From the NCBI RefSeq assembly GCF_001424945.1, contig NZ_LMCW01000023.1, positions 7,501-71,500 on the forward strand: 64,000 bases of DNA, in the 5' to 3' direction. This document shows, piece after piece, positions 53,228-61,598 of this stretch; the first letter of the stretch is position 1; every line of letters begins with the position of its first letter. The notes beneath the pieces were generated by a model. That model searched no databases and was not told the origin of the DNA. It saw only the letters and a list, made by a program, of their open reading frames with translations. The position numbers and the translations under genes were made by a program. Origin of the DNA: Rhizobium sp. Root1203 (GTDB taxonomy: Bacteria > Pseudomonadota > Alphaproteobacteria > Rhizobiales > Rhizobiaceae).

Positions 53228-53737
53228 ATGCGTCTCACAATGCTGCCTGGCTTCCTGTTGCTGATGCCTCTCGCCGAGATCGCCGGGTTTGTACTCGTCG
53301 GCAAGGCGATCGGGCTCTGGGCGACGCTCGCGCTTGTGATGCTGAGCTTCATCGTCGGATTGATGCTGCTCCGACGGCAGGGCATCGGCATCCTGCGTCG
53401 CATGTCCGCAGACGGCCAATCCGGCGCATTGCCCGGTCGCGAACTTCTGCGTCCCGCCATGTTGGTCATTGCCTCGCTGTTGCTGATCATTCCGGGCTTC
53501 ATAACCGACATCATCGCCCTGCTTATCTTCATTCCTGCTGTGCGCGATCTTGCATGGCGATACGTCAGCAGCCGCTTTGTGGTCGTTGGGAACACCAGGG
53601 CGTCGGCGCGACCTGCCTCCGGCGGTACCGGCTCCAACGTCGTCGACCTCGATGAAGACGATTACCGGCGCGACGCCGGCACTCAGTCTCCGTGGTCCGG
53701 AAAACACTTGGGTGCGGGAAAACACTTGGGTGAATGA
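53228..53737 (+). CDS. fxsA: FxsA family membrane protein
   Basis: A 169-residue protein with about four hydrophobic segments (LPGFLLLMPLAEIAGFVLVG, WATLALVMLSFIVGLMLL, PAMLVIASLLLIIPGFITDIIALLIFI) and the FxsA signature around LLIIPGFITD. Escherichia coli FxsA is linked to phage exclusion by F plasmid; its normal role is unclear. The C-terminus contains a duplicated GKHLG segment encoded by a DNA tandem repeat. GGAAAG precedes the ATG at 53228. It is followed by secB on the same strand. Confidence 0.86.
   Translation: MRLTMLPGFLLLMPLAEIAGFVLVGKAIGLWATLALVMLSFIVGLMLLRRQGIGILRRMSADGQSGALPGRELLRPAMLVIASLLLIIPGFITDIIALLIFIPAVRDLAWRYVSSRFVVVGNTRASARPASGGTGSNVVDLDEDDYRRDAGTQSPWSGKHLGAGKHLGE
53699..53732. 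repeat. 18-bp-period tandem repeat in the 3' end of fxsA
   Basis: GGAAAACACTTGGGTG occurs at 53699-53714 and again at 53717-53732, an exact 16-base repeat with an 18-base period. It encodes GKHLG twice just before the stop codon, suggesting a recent in-frame duplication. Confidence 0.9.
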
Positions 53738-53755
53738 CGCGTCGAACGCGTTCTC

Positions 53756-53780
53756 TGGCCCATATGGGCCACGTGGCCCA
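53756..53780. repeat. two overlapping perfect 16-bp palindromes between fxsA and secB
   Basis: TGGCCCATATGGGCCA (53756-53771) and TGGGCCACGTGGCCCA (53765-53780) are both perfect and share the arm TGGGCCA. The arms give three half-sites, so the middle arm can pair with either neighbour. They lie about 65 bp before the secB ATG and could be a double operator or alternative RNA hairpins. Confidence 0.8.
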
Positions 53781-53844
53781 GGGTTGTAACGACATCTGCG
53801 AAATGATAGATGCGGCACGATCCAAATTCCTCGAGGAAAAGCCA

Positions 53845-54321
53845 ATGGCCAGCGAAGACAACAACAACGGTGCGACAAGCCCAAGCCTTACTATCCTTGC
53901 GCAGTACACGAAGGATCTCTCCTTCGAAAATCCGGGTGCCCCGCGTTCTCTGCAAGCCCGCGACAAGGCTCCGGCCATCAATATAAACGTCAACGTCAAC
54001 GCCAATCCGCTGTCCGACACGGATTTCGATGTCGTTCTGTCGCTCACCGCCGAAGCCAAGGATGGCGACAAAACGGTGTTCCAGGCCGAACTGGTTTACG
54101 GTGGCGTCTTCCGGATCGCGGGTTTCCCGCAGGAGCACATGCTTCCGGTTCTCTTCATAGAGTGCCCGCGCATGCTCTTCCCGTTCGCGCGCCAGATCAT
54201 CGCCGATGTCACACGCAATGGCGGCTTCCCGCCGCTGATGATCGATCCGATCGACTTCTCGCAGATGTTCGCGCAGCGCGTCGCCGAGGAGCAGGCCCGC
54301 GCCAAGGTTCAAACGAACTGA
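53845..54321 (+). CDS. secB: protein-export chaperone SecB
   Basis: A 158-residue tetrameric export chaperone that delivers unfolded precursors to SecA. SLTILAQYTKDLSFENPGAP, FQAELVYGGVFRIAGFP and PRMLFPFARQIIADVTRNGGFPPLMIDPIDF are the conserved blocks. The ATG at 53845 follows GAGGAAAA; the long upstream frame is rejected. A terminator follows. Confidence 0.96.
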   Translation: MASEDNNNGATSPSLTILAQYTKDLSFENPGAPRSLQARDKAPAININVNVNANPLSDTDFDVVLSLTAEAKDGDKTVFQAELVYGGVFRIAGFPQEHMLPVLFIECPRMLFPFARQIIADVTRNGGFPPLMIDPIDFSQMFAQRVAEEQARAKVQTN

Positions 54322-54345
54322 TCAGTTCTTCTCGAATACAATGAG

Positions 54346-54374
54346 ATGCCCGGGTCATACGTCCCGGGCATTTC
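54346..54374 (+). terminator. Rho-independent terminator of secB
   Basis: ATGCCCGGG (54346-54354) pairs with CCCGGGCAT (54363-54371), 8-base loop, followed by TTTCTAGTTT. It separates secB from the convergent dnaQ. Confidence 0.82.
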
Positions 54375-55087
54375 TAGTTTGGGCGATCGTATTTTGCCCA
54401 GATCCCTTTTTGGCCGAGTTTGGAGATCAGTGCATCGTGCGCCTGTTCTTCCAACTCGCTGAGACGTGGCGCCAGCGGGCGCGGCCGTTCGAGCGCCACC
54501 AACACGATATCCAGAGCTTCGTTATTCTGCCGTGAGGCACCGTTGTTCTGAGAGGTTCCGAGACCAAGAGCAGTCTGACGGCCACCGATCATCTCGATAT
54601 AGACTTCGGCAAGCAATTCGGAGTCGAGCAGCGCACCGTGTTTCGTGCGGTGAGAATTGTCGATCCCATAGCGGCGGCAGAGAGCATCGAGCGAATTCGG
54701 TCCCATCGGATTCTTGCGCCGCGCCAGCGATAGCGTATCGGTCACGCGCTCGGGCAGAATTGACGGCAGGCCGATGCGGGCGAGCTCGGAATTGATGAAA
54801 CCCATATCGAACGTGGCATTGTGGGCGATCCACTTGCCGTCGCCGAAGAATTCCAGAATCTCCTGCGCGACGTCAGCGAACGGGCGCTTATCCTTCAAAA
54901 ATTCATCGGTTATGCCGTGCACCGCCAGTGCGTCCGGATGAACCTTCTGGTCACCCGGGCTGATATAGATATGCAGCGTCCTGCCGGTCGGGAAGTGGTT
55001 GAAAAGCTCGATGCCCCCGATCTCGATGATGCGATCGATGCGGTTGTCCAGGCCTGTGGTTTCCGTATCGAAGATGATTTCACGCAT
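54374..55087 (-). CDS. dnaQ: DNA polymerase III epsilon subunit (proofreading exonuclease)
   Basis: A 237-residue DnaQ. ExoI FDTETTGLD, ExoII HNATFDMGFIN and ExoIII HRTKHGALLDSELLAEVY provide the four acids and the His of the 3'-5' exonuclease; the C-terminal tail should bind the alpha subunit. The start overlaps the coaE end by 8 bases, making it the last gene of a leftward chain. Confidence 0.96.
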   Translation of the reverse strand: MREIIFDTETTGLDNRIDRIIEIGGIELFNHFPTGRTLHIYISPGDQKVHPDALAVHGITDEFLKDKRPFADVAQEILEFFGDGKWIAHNATFDMGFINSELARIGLPSILPERVTDTLSLARRKNPMGPNSLDALCRRYGIDNSHRTKHGALLDSELLAEVYIEMIGGRQTALGLGTSQNNGASRQNNEALDIVLVALERPRPLAPRLSELEEQAHDALISKLGQKGIWAKYDRPN

Positions 55088-55691
55088 TCAGGAATTCTCC
55101 GCCGGCAAGTCGCCGCTTCAGGTCCGACACGATCTCAGCGACACGCTGCCTCGCCGCGTCGATGCTATGTCCGGTATCAATCACATAATCGGCCCGCGCG
55201 CGCTTTTCGGCATCCGGTGTCTGACGCGCGAGAATCATGTTGAATTTTTCTTCCGTCATGTTCGGTCGCGCAAGCACCCGCTGCCGCTGAATCTGTGGAT
55301 CGCAGCTTGCTACGACGATCGCGTCCACCCTTTTTTCCGCGCCGCTTTCGAAAAGCAGCGGAATGTCGAGGATGACCATCATCGTACCCTTCGCGCGTTC
55401 GCGCTCGATGAATTCGGCCTCACGCTGTCGGACGAGTGGGTGGACGATCGATTCAAGCTGCTTGAAACCGTCGGATCTCAAGGCGAGCTGTCGGGCAAGT
55501 TCGCGTCGATCCACCGCGCCATCTTTCAAGGTTCCAGGAAAGACGGCATCGACCAACGGTGCTGCCTCACCCGAATAGAGGTCGTGAACCACTGCATCGG
55601 CGTCGTTCACAGGGAGGCCCGCTTCGGCAAACAGCTTTGCCATCGTCGACTTGCCCATTCCGATGGAGCCGGTGAGTCCGATGCGCAGCAT
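55080..55691 (-). CDS. coaE: dephospho-CoA kinase
   Basis: A 203-residue P-loop kinase for the last step of CoA synthesis. GLTGSIGMGKSTMAKLFAEAG is the P-loop and VNDADAVVHDLY the substrate Asp motif; DIPLLFESG follows. The ATG at 55691 overlaps the aroE TGA by one base. The first CoA step (coaA) is also in this window, 38 kb away. Confidence 0.95.
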   Translation of the reverse strand: MLRIGLTGSIGMGKSTMAKLFAEAGLPVNDADAVVHDLYSGEAAPLVDAVFPGTLKDGAVDRRELARQLALRSDGFKQLESIVHPLVRQREAEFIERERAKGTMMVILDIPLLFESGAEKRVDAIVVASCDPQIQRQRVLARPNMTEEKFNMILARQTPDAEKRARADYVIDTGHSIDAARQRVAEIVSDLKRRLAGGEFLNA

Positions 55692-56548
55692 CAATGGTGT
55701 TCCATATCGGCGACGATCAATGAACGAAGATCCTGGGTAACGACGGGTCGTTGTCCAAACCATTTCTCGAAGCCTGGCACCGCCTGGTGCAGAAGCATGC
55801 CAAGACCGTCGACCGTTGCAAAGCCCTGTTCTTCCGCCTGCGCCAAAATCGGCGTCTTCAACGGAACATATACGATATCGGTCACAACCGCGTTCGGCAA
55901 CAATGGAGAGAAGTCGATGCGTGGGGCTTCCTCCCCGTCCATGCCGAGCGACGTGGTGTTAACGAAAAGACCGGCGTCTTTCATGACGTCGGTGAGCTCG
56001 CCCATAGGATGAGCCTGGACTGCCGCGCCGAAGCGATCGGCCAATTCCCTTGCCCGACCGATCGTTCGATTGACCAGATGGATTTCCTTGAACCCGCGGT
56101 CCCGCACCGCCTGGACGACCGCGCGGCTGGCGCCGCCCGCTCCGAGGATAACCGCGGAACGCGCCTTGTCCCAGCCGGGGTGGCGTTCGTCGAGATTTGC
56201 TGTGAACCCTCGCCCGTCGGTATTCGTCGCCTTGAGCCTGCCACCCTCCATCCAGAGCGTGTTCGAAGCGCCGAGTTCTTCCGACAATTCGTCCGGTTGA
56301 TCCGCAAGCCCGAACGCCATCTCTTTGTGAGGAATCGTGACGTTTCCGCCGACGAAGCCGGATTCACCCGCCTTCAATGCTTGAATGAAAGCCGGAAAAT
56401 CGTCCGGCTTCACCTCGTGAGGCCGGTAGGTTCCGCGCAAACCGAGCGTCCTCAGCCAGTAGCAGTGGATGAGAGGGGAGCGGGAATGCTTGACGGGAAA
56501 GCCCGTGACGAAGGCCGTCGGCGCAAATGTTTCACGTGAATCATCCAT
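55691..56548 (-). CDS. aroE: shikimate dehydrogenase
   Basis: A 285-residue NADP-dependent AroE. Substrate site HSRSPLIHCYWL, catalytic Lys in GNVTIPHKE, catalytic Asp in NTDGRGF, and the NADP loop ILGAGGASRAV are intact. The ATG at 56548 overlaps the maf stop by 8 bases. A parS-like site occupies codons 2-7 of this gene, so coding and partition functions would coincide. Confidence 0.95.
   Translation of the reverse strand: MDDSRETFAPTAFVTGFPVKHSRSPLIHCYWLRTLGLRGTYRPHEVKPDDFPAFIQALKAGESGFVGGNVTIPHKEMAFGLADQPDELSEELGASNTLWMEGGRLKATNTDGRGFTANLDERHPGWDKARSAVILGAGGASRAVVQAVRDRGFKEIHLVNRTIGRARELADRFGAAVQAHPMGELTDVMKDAGLFVNTTSLGMDGEEAPRIDFSPLLPNAVVTDIVYVPLKTPILAQAEEQGFATVDGLGMLLHQAVPGFEKWFGQRPVVTQDLRSLIVADMEHH
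56528..56543. promoter_or_regulatory. parS-like ParB site (15/16)
   Basis: TGTTTCACGTGAATCA differs from the conserved parS consensus TGTTTCACGTGAAACA at one position. It lies inside the overlap of the maf end and aroE start, about 1.5 kb from the proposed oriC. Confidence 0.75.
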
Positions 56549-57140
56549 CGATCGCACCGAGTTCTCTCAATTTAGCCAAAAGCGGCAGCATGGGCAGTCC
56601 CAGTATAGTGAAATAATCGCCATCGATTTTCGAAAACAACTGCAGCCCTTCCCCCTCAAGCTGATAGGCGCCGACACTGCTCAGTGCTCGCTCTCCGACG
56701 CGCTTGAGATGGCGCTCGATAAAGTCGACGGTGAGCGTACGCATCGTCAGCTCGGCGTGCGACACATGTTCCCAGATTATGTCGCCGTTGTAGGCGAGTG
56801 CGACGGCACTGTTCAGCCGATGAGTCCTTCCAGAAAGCTGCGCAAGGTGGTTCGCGGCATCGTCCATGTTCCGGGGTTTGTGAAAGGTCTGCTCCGAGAG
56901 CGACATGGTTTGGTCTGAACCGATGACCAACGCGTCGGTGAAGCGGTCGCTCACGTCCCTGGCTTTCGCCTTGGCAAGGACAAGTGCGACAGCATCGGGT
57001 GTGGCACCCTCCCGCTCCAGCGGTGCTTCGATCAACCGCTCGTCGACCTTGGCGGGATGGGCCTCGAAGGAGAGACCGGCATTTTGCATCAGCATGCGAC
57101 GAAACGGGCTGGAGGATGCGAGAATGAGCTTGGGGTTCAT
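56541..57140 (-). CDS. maf: Maf-family nucleotide pyrophosphatase
   Basis: A 199-residue Maf protein, hydrolysing non-canonical or canonical NTPs. LILASSSPFRRMLMQNAGL, the acid motifs KVDERL and GSDQTMSL, and SSVGAYQLEGEGLQLFSKIDGDYFTILGLP mark the family. The ATG at 57140 starts MNPKLI; the upstream extension overlaps ppsR. Exact substrate class (YhdE- or YceF-like) was not resolved. Confidence 0.9.
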   Translation of the reverse strand: MNPKLILASSSPFRRMLMQNAGLSFEAHPAKVDERLIEAPLEREGATPDAVALVLAKAKARDVSDRFTDALVIGSDQTMSLSEQTFHKPRNMDDAANHLAQLSGRTHRLNSAVALAYNGDIIWEHVSHAELTMRTLTVDFIERHLKRVGERALSSVGAYQLEGEGLQLFSKIDGDYFTILGLPMLPLLAKLRELGAIDG

Positions 57141-57172
57141 GTTTGGCCTCGGCACGAAAGATGCTGCAGCGC

Positions 57173-57994
57173 TTAGCGCAGCTTCGGGCGGAGAGCAACG
57201 ATCGCCGCCGCCGTCTCCTCGATGGAACGCCTGGTGACGTCGATCAACGGCCAATTGTGGCGCGCACAGAGAGACCGCGCATACTTGAGTTCCTCCGATA
57301 TTGCTGCCCGATCAGTATAGTCTCCACGATCAAAACCGGGCGTGGCGCCGAGAACCCGGTTTTCACGCACCTGCGAAATCCGGTCGGTCGTGGCGATCAG
57401 GCATACGATCAGCGGTTTCGTTGCCGTGAACAGACTGTCGGGAAGCGGGACGCCGTAAACGACCGGAATGTTTGCCGTCTTGATGCCACGGTTGGCCAGG
57501 TAGATGCTCGTCGGAGTCTTCGATGTGCGGCTGATGCCGATGATGACGACATCGGCGTCGTTGTAGTCGTCGGGCATCTGACCGTCGTCGTGGTCCATCG
57601 TGAAATTTAGGGCCTCGATGCGCGCGAAGTAGCCGGCATTCATGACATGCTGTGCGCCGACCCGGCGACGCGATGGCGCGCCCAGATAGATCTGGAATGC
57701 ATTGATCACGGGCTCCAGCACATTGACCGACGCGACGCCCATCTGGGTACAGCGCTCGTTGATGAGCGTCGCGAGTTCCCGATCGACAATCGTGTAGAGA
57801 ACGATGCCAGGTTCGCTGTCGATCGCCTGCAGCACGCTCAGGAGCTGCTTTCGATTTCGAATAAGGGGATAGACATGTTCGATGGATTGCGCGGACTTGA
57901 ATTGTGCCGAGGCCGCGCGACCGGCGGAGATCAGAGTCTCGCCCGTTGAGTCAGAAATCAGATGCAGATGGAAGAAGTTCGTCCTGTTCTCCAC
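57173..57994 (-). CDS. ppsR: pyruvate,phosphate dikinase regulatory protein (DUF299)
   Basis: A 273-residue bifunctional ADP-dependent kinase / Pi-dependent phosphorylase of PPDK or PEP synthase. HLHLISDSTGETL is the N-terminal signature; the unusual P-loop is GISRTSKTPTSIYLAN; the C-terminus RSIEETAAAIVAL is typical. The start is GTG at 57994, giving MENRTNFFHLHLISD as in relatives, with GGAAAA upstream. It is first of the leftward ppsR-maf-aroE-coaE-dnaQ chain beside the proposed origin. Confidence 0.93.
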   Translation of the reverse strand: MENRTNFFHLHLISDSTGETLISAGRAASAQFKSAQSIEHVYPLIRNRKQLLSVLQAIDSEPGIVLYTIVDRELATLINERCTQMGVASVNVLEPVINAFQIYLGAPSRRRVGAQHVMNAGYFARIEALNFTMDHDDGQMPDDYNDADVVIIGISRTSKTPTSIYLANRGIKTANIPVVYGVPLPDSLFTATKPLIVCLIATTDRISQVRENRVLGATPGFDRGDYTDRAAISEELKYARSLCARHNWPLIDVTRRSIEETAAAIVALRPKLR

Positions 57995-58396
57995 GTTATT
58001 TTCCGCTGCCTGTTGAAAACACTGGATGACGGAGAGCTACGAGACCGGCGGTGGGTAAGGCAAGGGAAAACGTGCCTGGTTTTCCACATTTCGAGTTTTT
58101 GGGATCGCATCCGCACGAGGCTGTGGCTTCTGTGGATAGCGGCTCTCATGCCGGACAATGCCCACAGGTTTTCCACAAACGGCGTGCCAATAGGCTCGGC
58201 TGCATATCGATGAAATCATTTGCTCTTTTCGCTTTGTCCACGATTCCCCGATGAAACAGTTTCTTTTTATCCGGCACGACCGGCCCAGGCGTGACAAATG
58301 GCGTCGGGCGTGGATGGATTTTAATCCTTGATAGTCACCGACTCTAAGAAATAGAAACCTTCTAGATATCTTTTATATTTTTAAGGGAAGAAGCGC
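57995..58396. other. candidate chromosomal replication origin (oriC) between ppsR and hemE
   Basis: No gene is seen in these 402 bp. DnaA-box-like 9-mers one base from TTATCCACA occur at 58080-58088 and 58169-58177 (TTTTCCACA) and, inverted, at 58131-58139 (TGTGGATAG); a weaker one is TTGTCCACG at 58234-58242. An AT-rich stretch at about 58345-58384 could be the unwinding element. GANTC (CcrM) sites are at 58242 and 58340. Neighbouring genes diverge here, and alphaproteobacterial origins, including Caulobacter and Sinorhizobium, lie beside hemE. Confidence 0.72.
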
Positions 58397-59431
58397 TTGA
58401 GCGATACGCGTCGAACGATAATGCGTGTTTTAGAAGGTGAGACAGTCGCACCTCCGCCCATCTGGTTGATGAGACAGGCCGGGCGGTATCTTCCCGAGTA
58501 TCGACAGACGCGGGCCAAGGCCGGCAGTTTTCTCGATCTCTGCTACACACCCGATTACGCTGTCGAGGTAACCCTGCAGCCCATTCGGCGGTATGGCTTT
58601 GATGCAGCGATCTTGTTCTCCGACATTCTCGTCATACCGGATGCCTTGAAGCGGAACGTGCGTTTCACGGAAGGCCATGGGCCCGAGATGGATCCGATCG
58701 ATGCGGATGGGATCGGCATGCTTGATACCGATAGGGTCCTGGAGCACCTTGGACCGGTGCTGGAGACGGTTCAGCGGCTGCGGCGGGAACTGCCAGCGGA
58801 GACCACGCTGCTGGGCTTCTGCGGTGCTCCCTGGACCGTTGCGACCTATATGATCGCCGGACGTGGCACCCCGGACCAGGCCCCCGCCCGTCTTTTCGCC
58901 TACAAGTATCCGAAGGCGTTCGAAGCGCTGTTGATGTTGCTTGCGGATATATCGGCCGACTATCTGGTGGCGCAGATCGATGCCGGTGCCGATGCGGTGC
59001 AGATCTTCGATTCCTGGGCGGGTGTGCTTGGCGAACGCGAGTTTGCGGCCTTCGCCGTGAAGCCCGTCGCTCGAATGATAGGGGCCATTCGCAAGCGCCG
59101 GCCGAATGCTCGCATTATCGCCTTTGCGAAGGGCGCTGGGTATCTCCTGAAAGACTACCGGAAAAAGACGGACGCGGACGCGATAGGTCTCGATTGGTCC
59201 GTACCCCTTGACTTTGCCGCCGAGTTGCAGAAGGACGGGCCTGTCCAGGGGAACCTCGATCCGATGCGCGTGGTTGCGGGTGGTGTCGCCCTTGAGGACG
59301 GTATCGACGACATTCTTCAGCGGCTCGGCAATGGGCCCTTGATTTTCAATCTCGGGCACGGGATTACGCCGCAGGCCGATCCGGAAAACGTACGGCTCCT
59401 GGTCGAACGCGTTCGCGGCTGGAGATCCTAA
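58397..59431 (+). CDS. hemE: uroporphyrinogen decarboxylase (TTG start)
   Basis: A 344-residue HemE, converting uroporphyrinogen III to coproporphyrinogen III. PPIWLMRQAGRYLPEYR is the substrate-binding signature; ILFSDILVIPDAL holds the catalytic Asp, and GFCGAPWTVATYM and FNLGHGITP also match. The start is TTG at 58397 with AGGGA upstream; no better ATG lies near. It is followed 2 bases later by hemJ. Confidence 0.96.
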   Translation: MSDTRRTIMRVLEGETVAPPPIWLMRQAGRYLPEYRQTRAKAGSFLDLCYTPDYAVEVTLQPIRRYGFDAAILFSDILVIPDALKRNVRFTEGHGPEMDPIDADGIGMLDTDRVLEHLGPVLETVQRLRRELPAETTLLGFCGAPWTVATYMIAGRGTPDQAPARLFAYKYPKAFEALLMLLADISADYLVAQIDAGADAVQIFDSWAGVLGEREFAAFAVKPVARMIGAIRKRRPNARIIAFAKGAGYLLKDYRKKTDADAIGLDWSVPLDFAAELQKDGPVQGNLDPMRVVAGGVALEDGIDDILQRLGNGPLIFNLGHGITPQADPENVRLLVERVRGWRS

Positions 59432-59433
59432 AG

Positions 59434-59970
59434 ATGGAACGGCAGATTGACCAAAAGCCCGGAGCCTATGCGCGCCGACGTGCATTTCTTGCGATCGTCG
59501 GCTTTGGCCTACTGGCAGCTGGTCTTTTTGCCTGGAATCCGGACACGCTCTACCTGTGGATCAAGGCGCTTCATATCATCGCGGTTATCTCCTGGATGGC
59601 AGGGCTGTTCTACATGCCGCGGCTGTTCATCTACCATACCGACGCTGAACCGGGGTCGATCCAGTCGGAAACGTTCAAGGTGATGGAGCGCCGACTTCTC
59701 AAGGTCATCATGAATCCGGCGATGATGCTGACTTGGATCTTCGGCCTTTACCTCGCATGGTCGGTCTATGGGTTTCAGGGCGGCTGGCTGCATGCGAAGA
59801 TCGGGCTTGTCGTGCTTATGACCGCCGTGCACGTCTTCTTCAGCCGCGCGGCAAGAGCGTTTGGACGCGACGAAAATCGGCACTCGGCGCGTTACTGGCG
59901 GTTCATGAACGAGGCGCCGACGGTCCTGATGATCGCAATCGTCATCCTCGTTGTCGTGAAGCCATTCTGA
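59434..59970 (+). CDS. hemJ: protoporphyrinogen IX oxidase HemJ
   Basis: A 178-residue inner-membrane protein with about four transmembrane helices. The conserved His is in LWIKALHIIAVISWMAGLFYMPRLFIYH and the conserved Lys in WLHAKIGLV. HemJ replaces HemG/HemY in many alphaproteobacteria. Only 2 bases separate it from hemE. The 196-bp gap after it leads into rho and shows no gene. Confidence 0.93.
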   Translation: MERQIDQKPGAYARRRAFLAIVGFGLLAAGLFAWNPDTLYLWIKALHIIAVISWMAGLFYMPRLFIYHTDAEPGSIQSETFKVMERRLLKVIMNPAMMLTWIFGLYLAWSVYGFQGGWLHAKIGLVVLMTAVHVFFSRAARAFGRDENRHSARYWRFMNEAPTVLMIAIVILVVVKPF

Positions 59971-60166
59971 TGCGGCCGGGGTGCAAGGTTAAATTCACTT
60001 CATTTTAAGCAGCCCTCTTGCGGCGCCGGGCCTTACTCGCTATTTTCGCTGCACCTCATCCTTGTGGCATGTATGTAAAGTTCGATCGTCTGCGGATTCT
60101 CTCGCAGGACCGGTTACTGCCCCGACATCGCCTTTTCCCTCAAAAATATAGAGTATTGGTCACTTC

Positions 60167-61432
60167 ATGGCTGAAATGAAGCTTCAGGAACTTAAGAGTA
60201 AATCCCCGACGGATCTGCTGGCGTTCGCCGAATCGCTCGAAGTCGAGAATGCGAGCACGATGCGCAAGCAGGAGCTGATGTTTGCGATTTTGAAGGTGCT
60301 TGCCAGCCAGGATGTCGAAATTATCGGCGAAGGCGTCGTTGAAGTGCTTCAGGATGGTTTCGGTTTTCTTCGCTCTGCGAATGCTAATTACCTTCCCGGC
60401 CCGGACGATATCTATATTTCCCCTTCGCAGATTCGTCGCTTTTCGCTGAAGACGGGTGATACCGTCGAAGGCCCAATCCGGGGTCCGAAGGAAGGTGAAC
60501 GCTACTTTGCGCTGCTGAAGGTCAACACGATCAATTTCGACGATCCCGAGAAAATTCGGCACAAGGTCCACTTCGACAATCTGACGCCGCTCTACCCGAA
60601 CGAACGCTTCAAGATGGAGCTGGATGTCCCGACGACCAAGGATCTGTCGCCCCGCGTGATTGATCTCGTCGCGCCGCTTGGCAAGGGGCAACGTGGCCTG
60701 ATCGTGGCTCCTCCGCGTACCGGCAAGACGGTACTGCTGCAGAATATCGCGCATTCGATCACCGCCAACCATCCAGAATGCTATCTCATCGTCCTCCTGA
60801 TCGACGAGCGTCCCGAGGAAGTCACGGACATGCAGCGTTCCGTTCGAGGCGAAGTGGTCTCGTCGACCTTTGATGAGCCCGCCGTTCGCCACGTCCAGGT
60901 TGCTGAAATCGTGATCGAAAAAGCCAAGCGCCTCGTCGAGCATGGGAGAGACGTGGTTATTCTTCTCGACTCGATCACGCGTCTTGGCCGCGCCTACAAC
61001 ACGGTTGTCCCTTCGTCCGGCAAGGTCCTGACCGGCGGCGTCGACGCGAATGCGTTGCAGCGCCCGAAGCGCTTCTTTGGTGCCGCCCGCAACATCGAGG
61101 AAGGCGGTTCCCTGACGATTATCGCGACGGCATTGATCGACACCGGCAGCCGAATGGACGAAGTTATCTTCGAAGAATTCAAGGGAACCGGCAACTCGGA
61201 AATCGTTCTCGACCGTAAGGTCGCCGACAAGCGCATCTTCCCGGCGATGGATATCCTTAAGTCCGGAACGCGCAAGGAAGATCTCCTGGTTCCGCGACAG
61301 GATCTGCAGAAGATTTTCGTCCTGCGCCGTATCCTGGCACCGATGGGCACGACCGATGCAATCGAATTCCTCATCGATAAACTGAAGCAGACGAAGAGCA
61401 ATCCGGATTTCTTCGAGTCGATGAACACCTGA
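60167..61432 (+). CDS. rho: transcription termination factor Rho
   Basis: A 421-residue hexameric RNA helicase. The N-terminal OB fold includes GFGFLRSANANYLPGPDDIYISPSQIRRF; Walker A is GLIVAPPRTGKTVLLQNI, and LIVLLIDERPEEVTDM, DSITRLGRAYNTV and GGSLTIIATALIDTGSRMDEVI follow. It ends SNPDFFESM as usual. It has its own leader and a terminator behind. Confidence 0.97.
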   Translation: MAEMKLQELKSKSPTDLLAFAESLEVENASTMRKQELMFAILKVLASQDVEIIGEGVVEVLQDGFGFLRSANANYLPGPDDIYISPSQIRRFSLKTGDTVEGPIRGPKEGERYFALLKVNTINFDDPEKIRHKVHFDNLTPLYPNERFKMELDVPTTKDLSPRVIDLVAPLGKGQRGLIVAPPRTGKTVLLQNIAHSITANHPECYLIVLLIDERPEEVTDMQRSVRGEVVSSTFDEPAVRHVQVAEIVIEKAKRLVEHGRDVVILLDSITRLGRAYNTVVPSSGKVLTGGVDANALQRPKRFFGAARNIEEGGSLTIIATALIDTGSRMDEVIFEEFKGTGNSEIVLDRKVADKRIFPAMDILKSGTRKEDLLVPRQDLQKIFVLRRILAPMGTTDAIEFLIDKLKQTKSNPDFFESMNT

Positions 61433-61456
61433 TACATTAGCCGGATTCCGACGACG

Positions 61457-61488
61457 AAAGCCGGTCAACGCTGTGGCCGGCTTTTGCT
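61457..61488 (+). terminator. terminator of rho
   Basis: AAAGCCGG (61457-61464) pairs with CCGGCTTT (61477-61484), followed by a T-rich run (TTTTGCTTTT). Confidence 0.82.
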
Positions 61489-61598
61489 TTTCCAGACCTG
61501 AAGCTTAGCGACGATCGGGCGTCGGGGTTGGTGTGGCGATACTGCTTTCGCTGCTACCTCGATCGATTCGGGCACGAACCAACCATATGGTATTCTCA

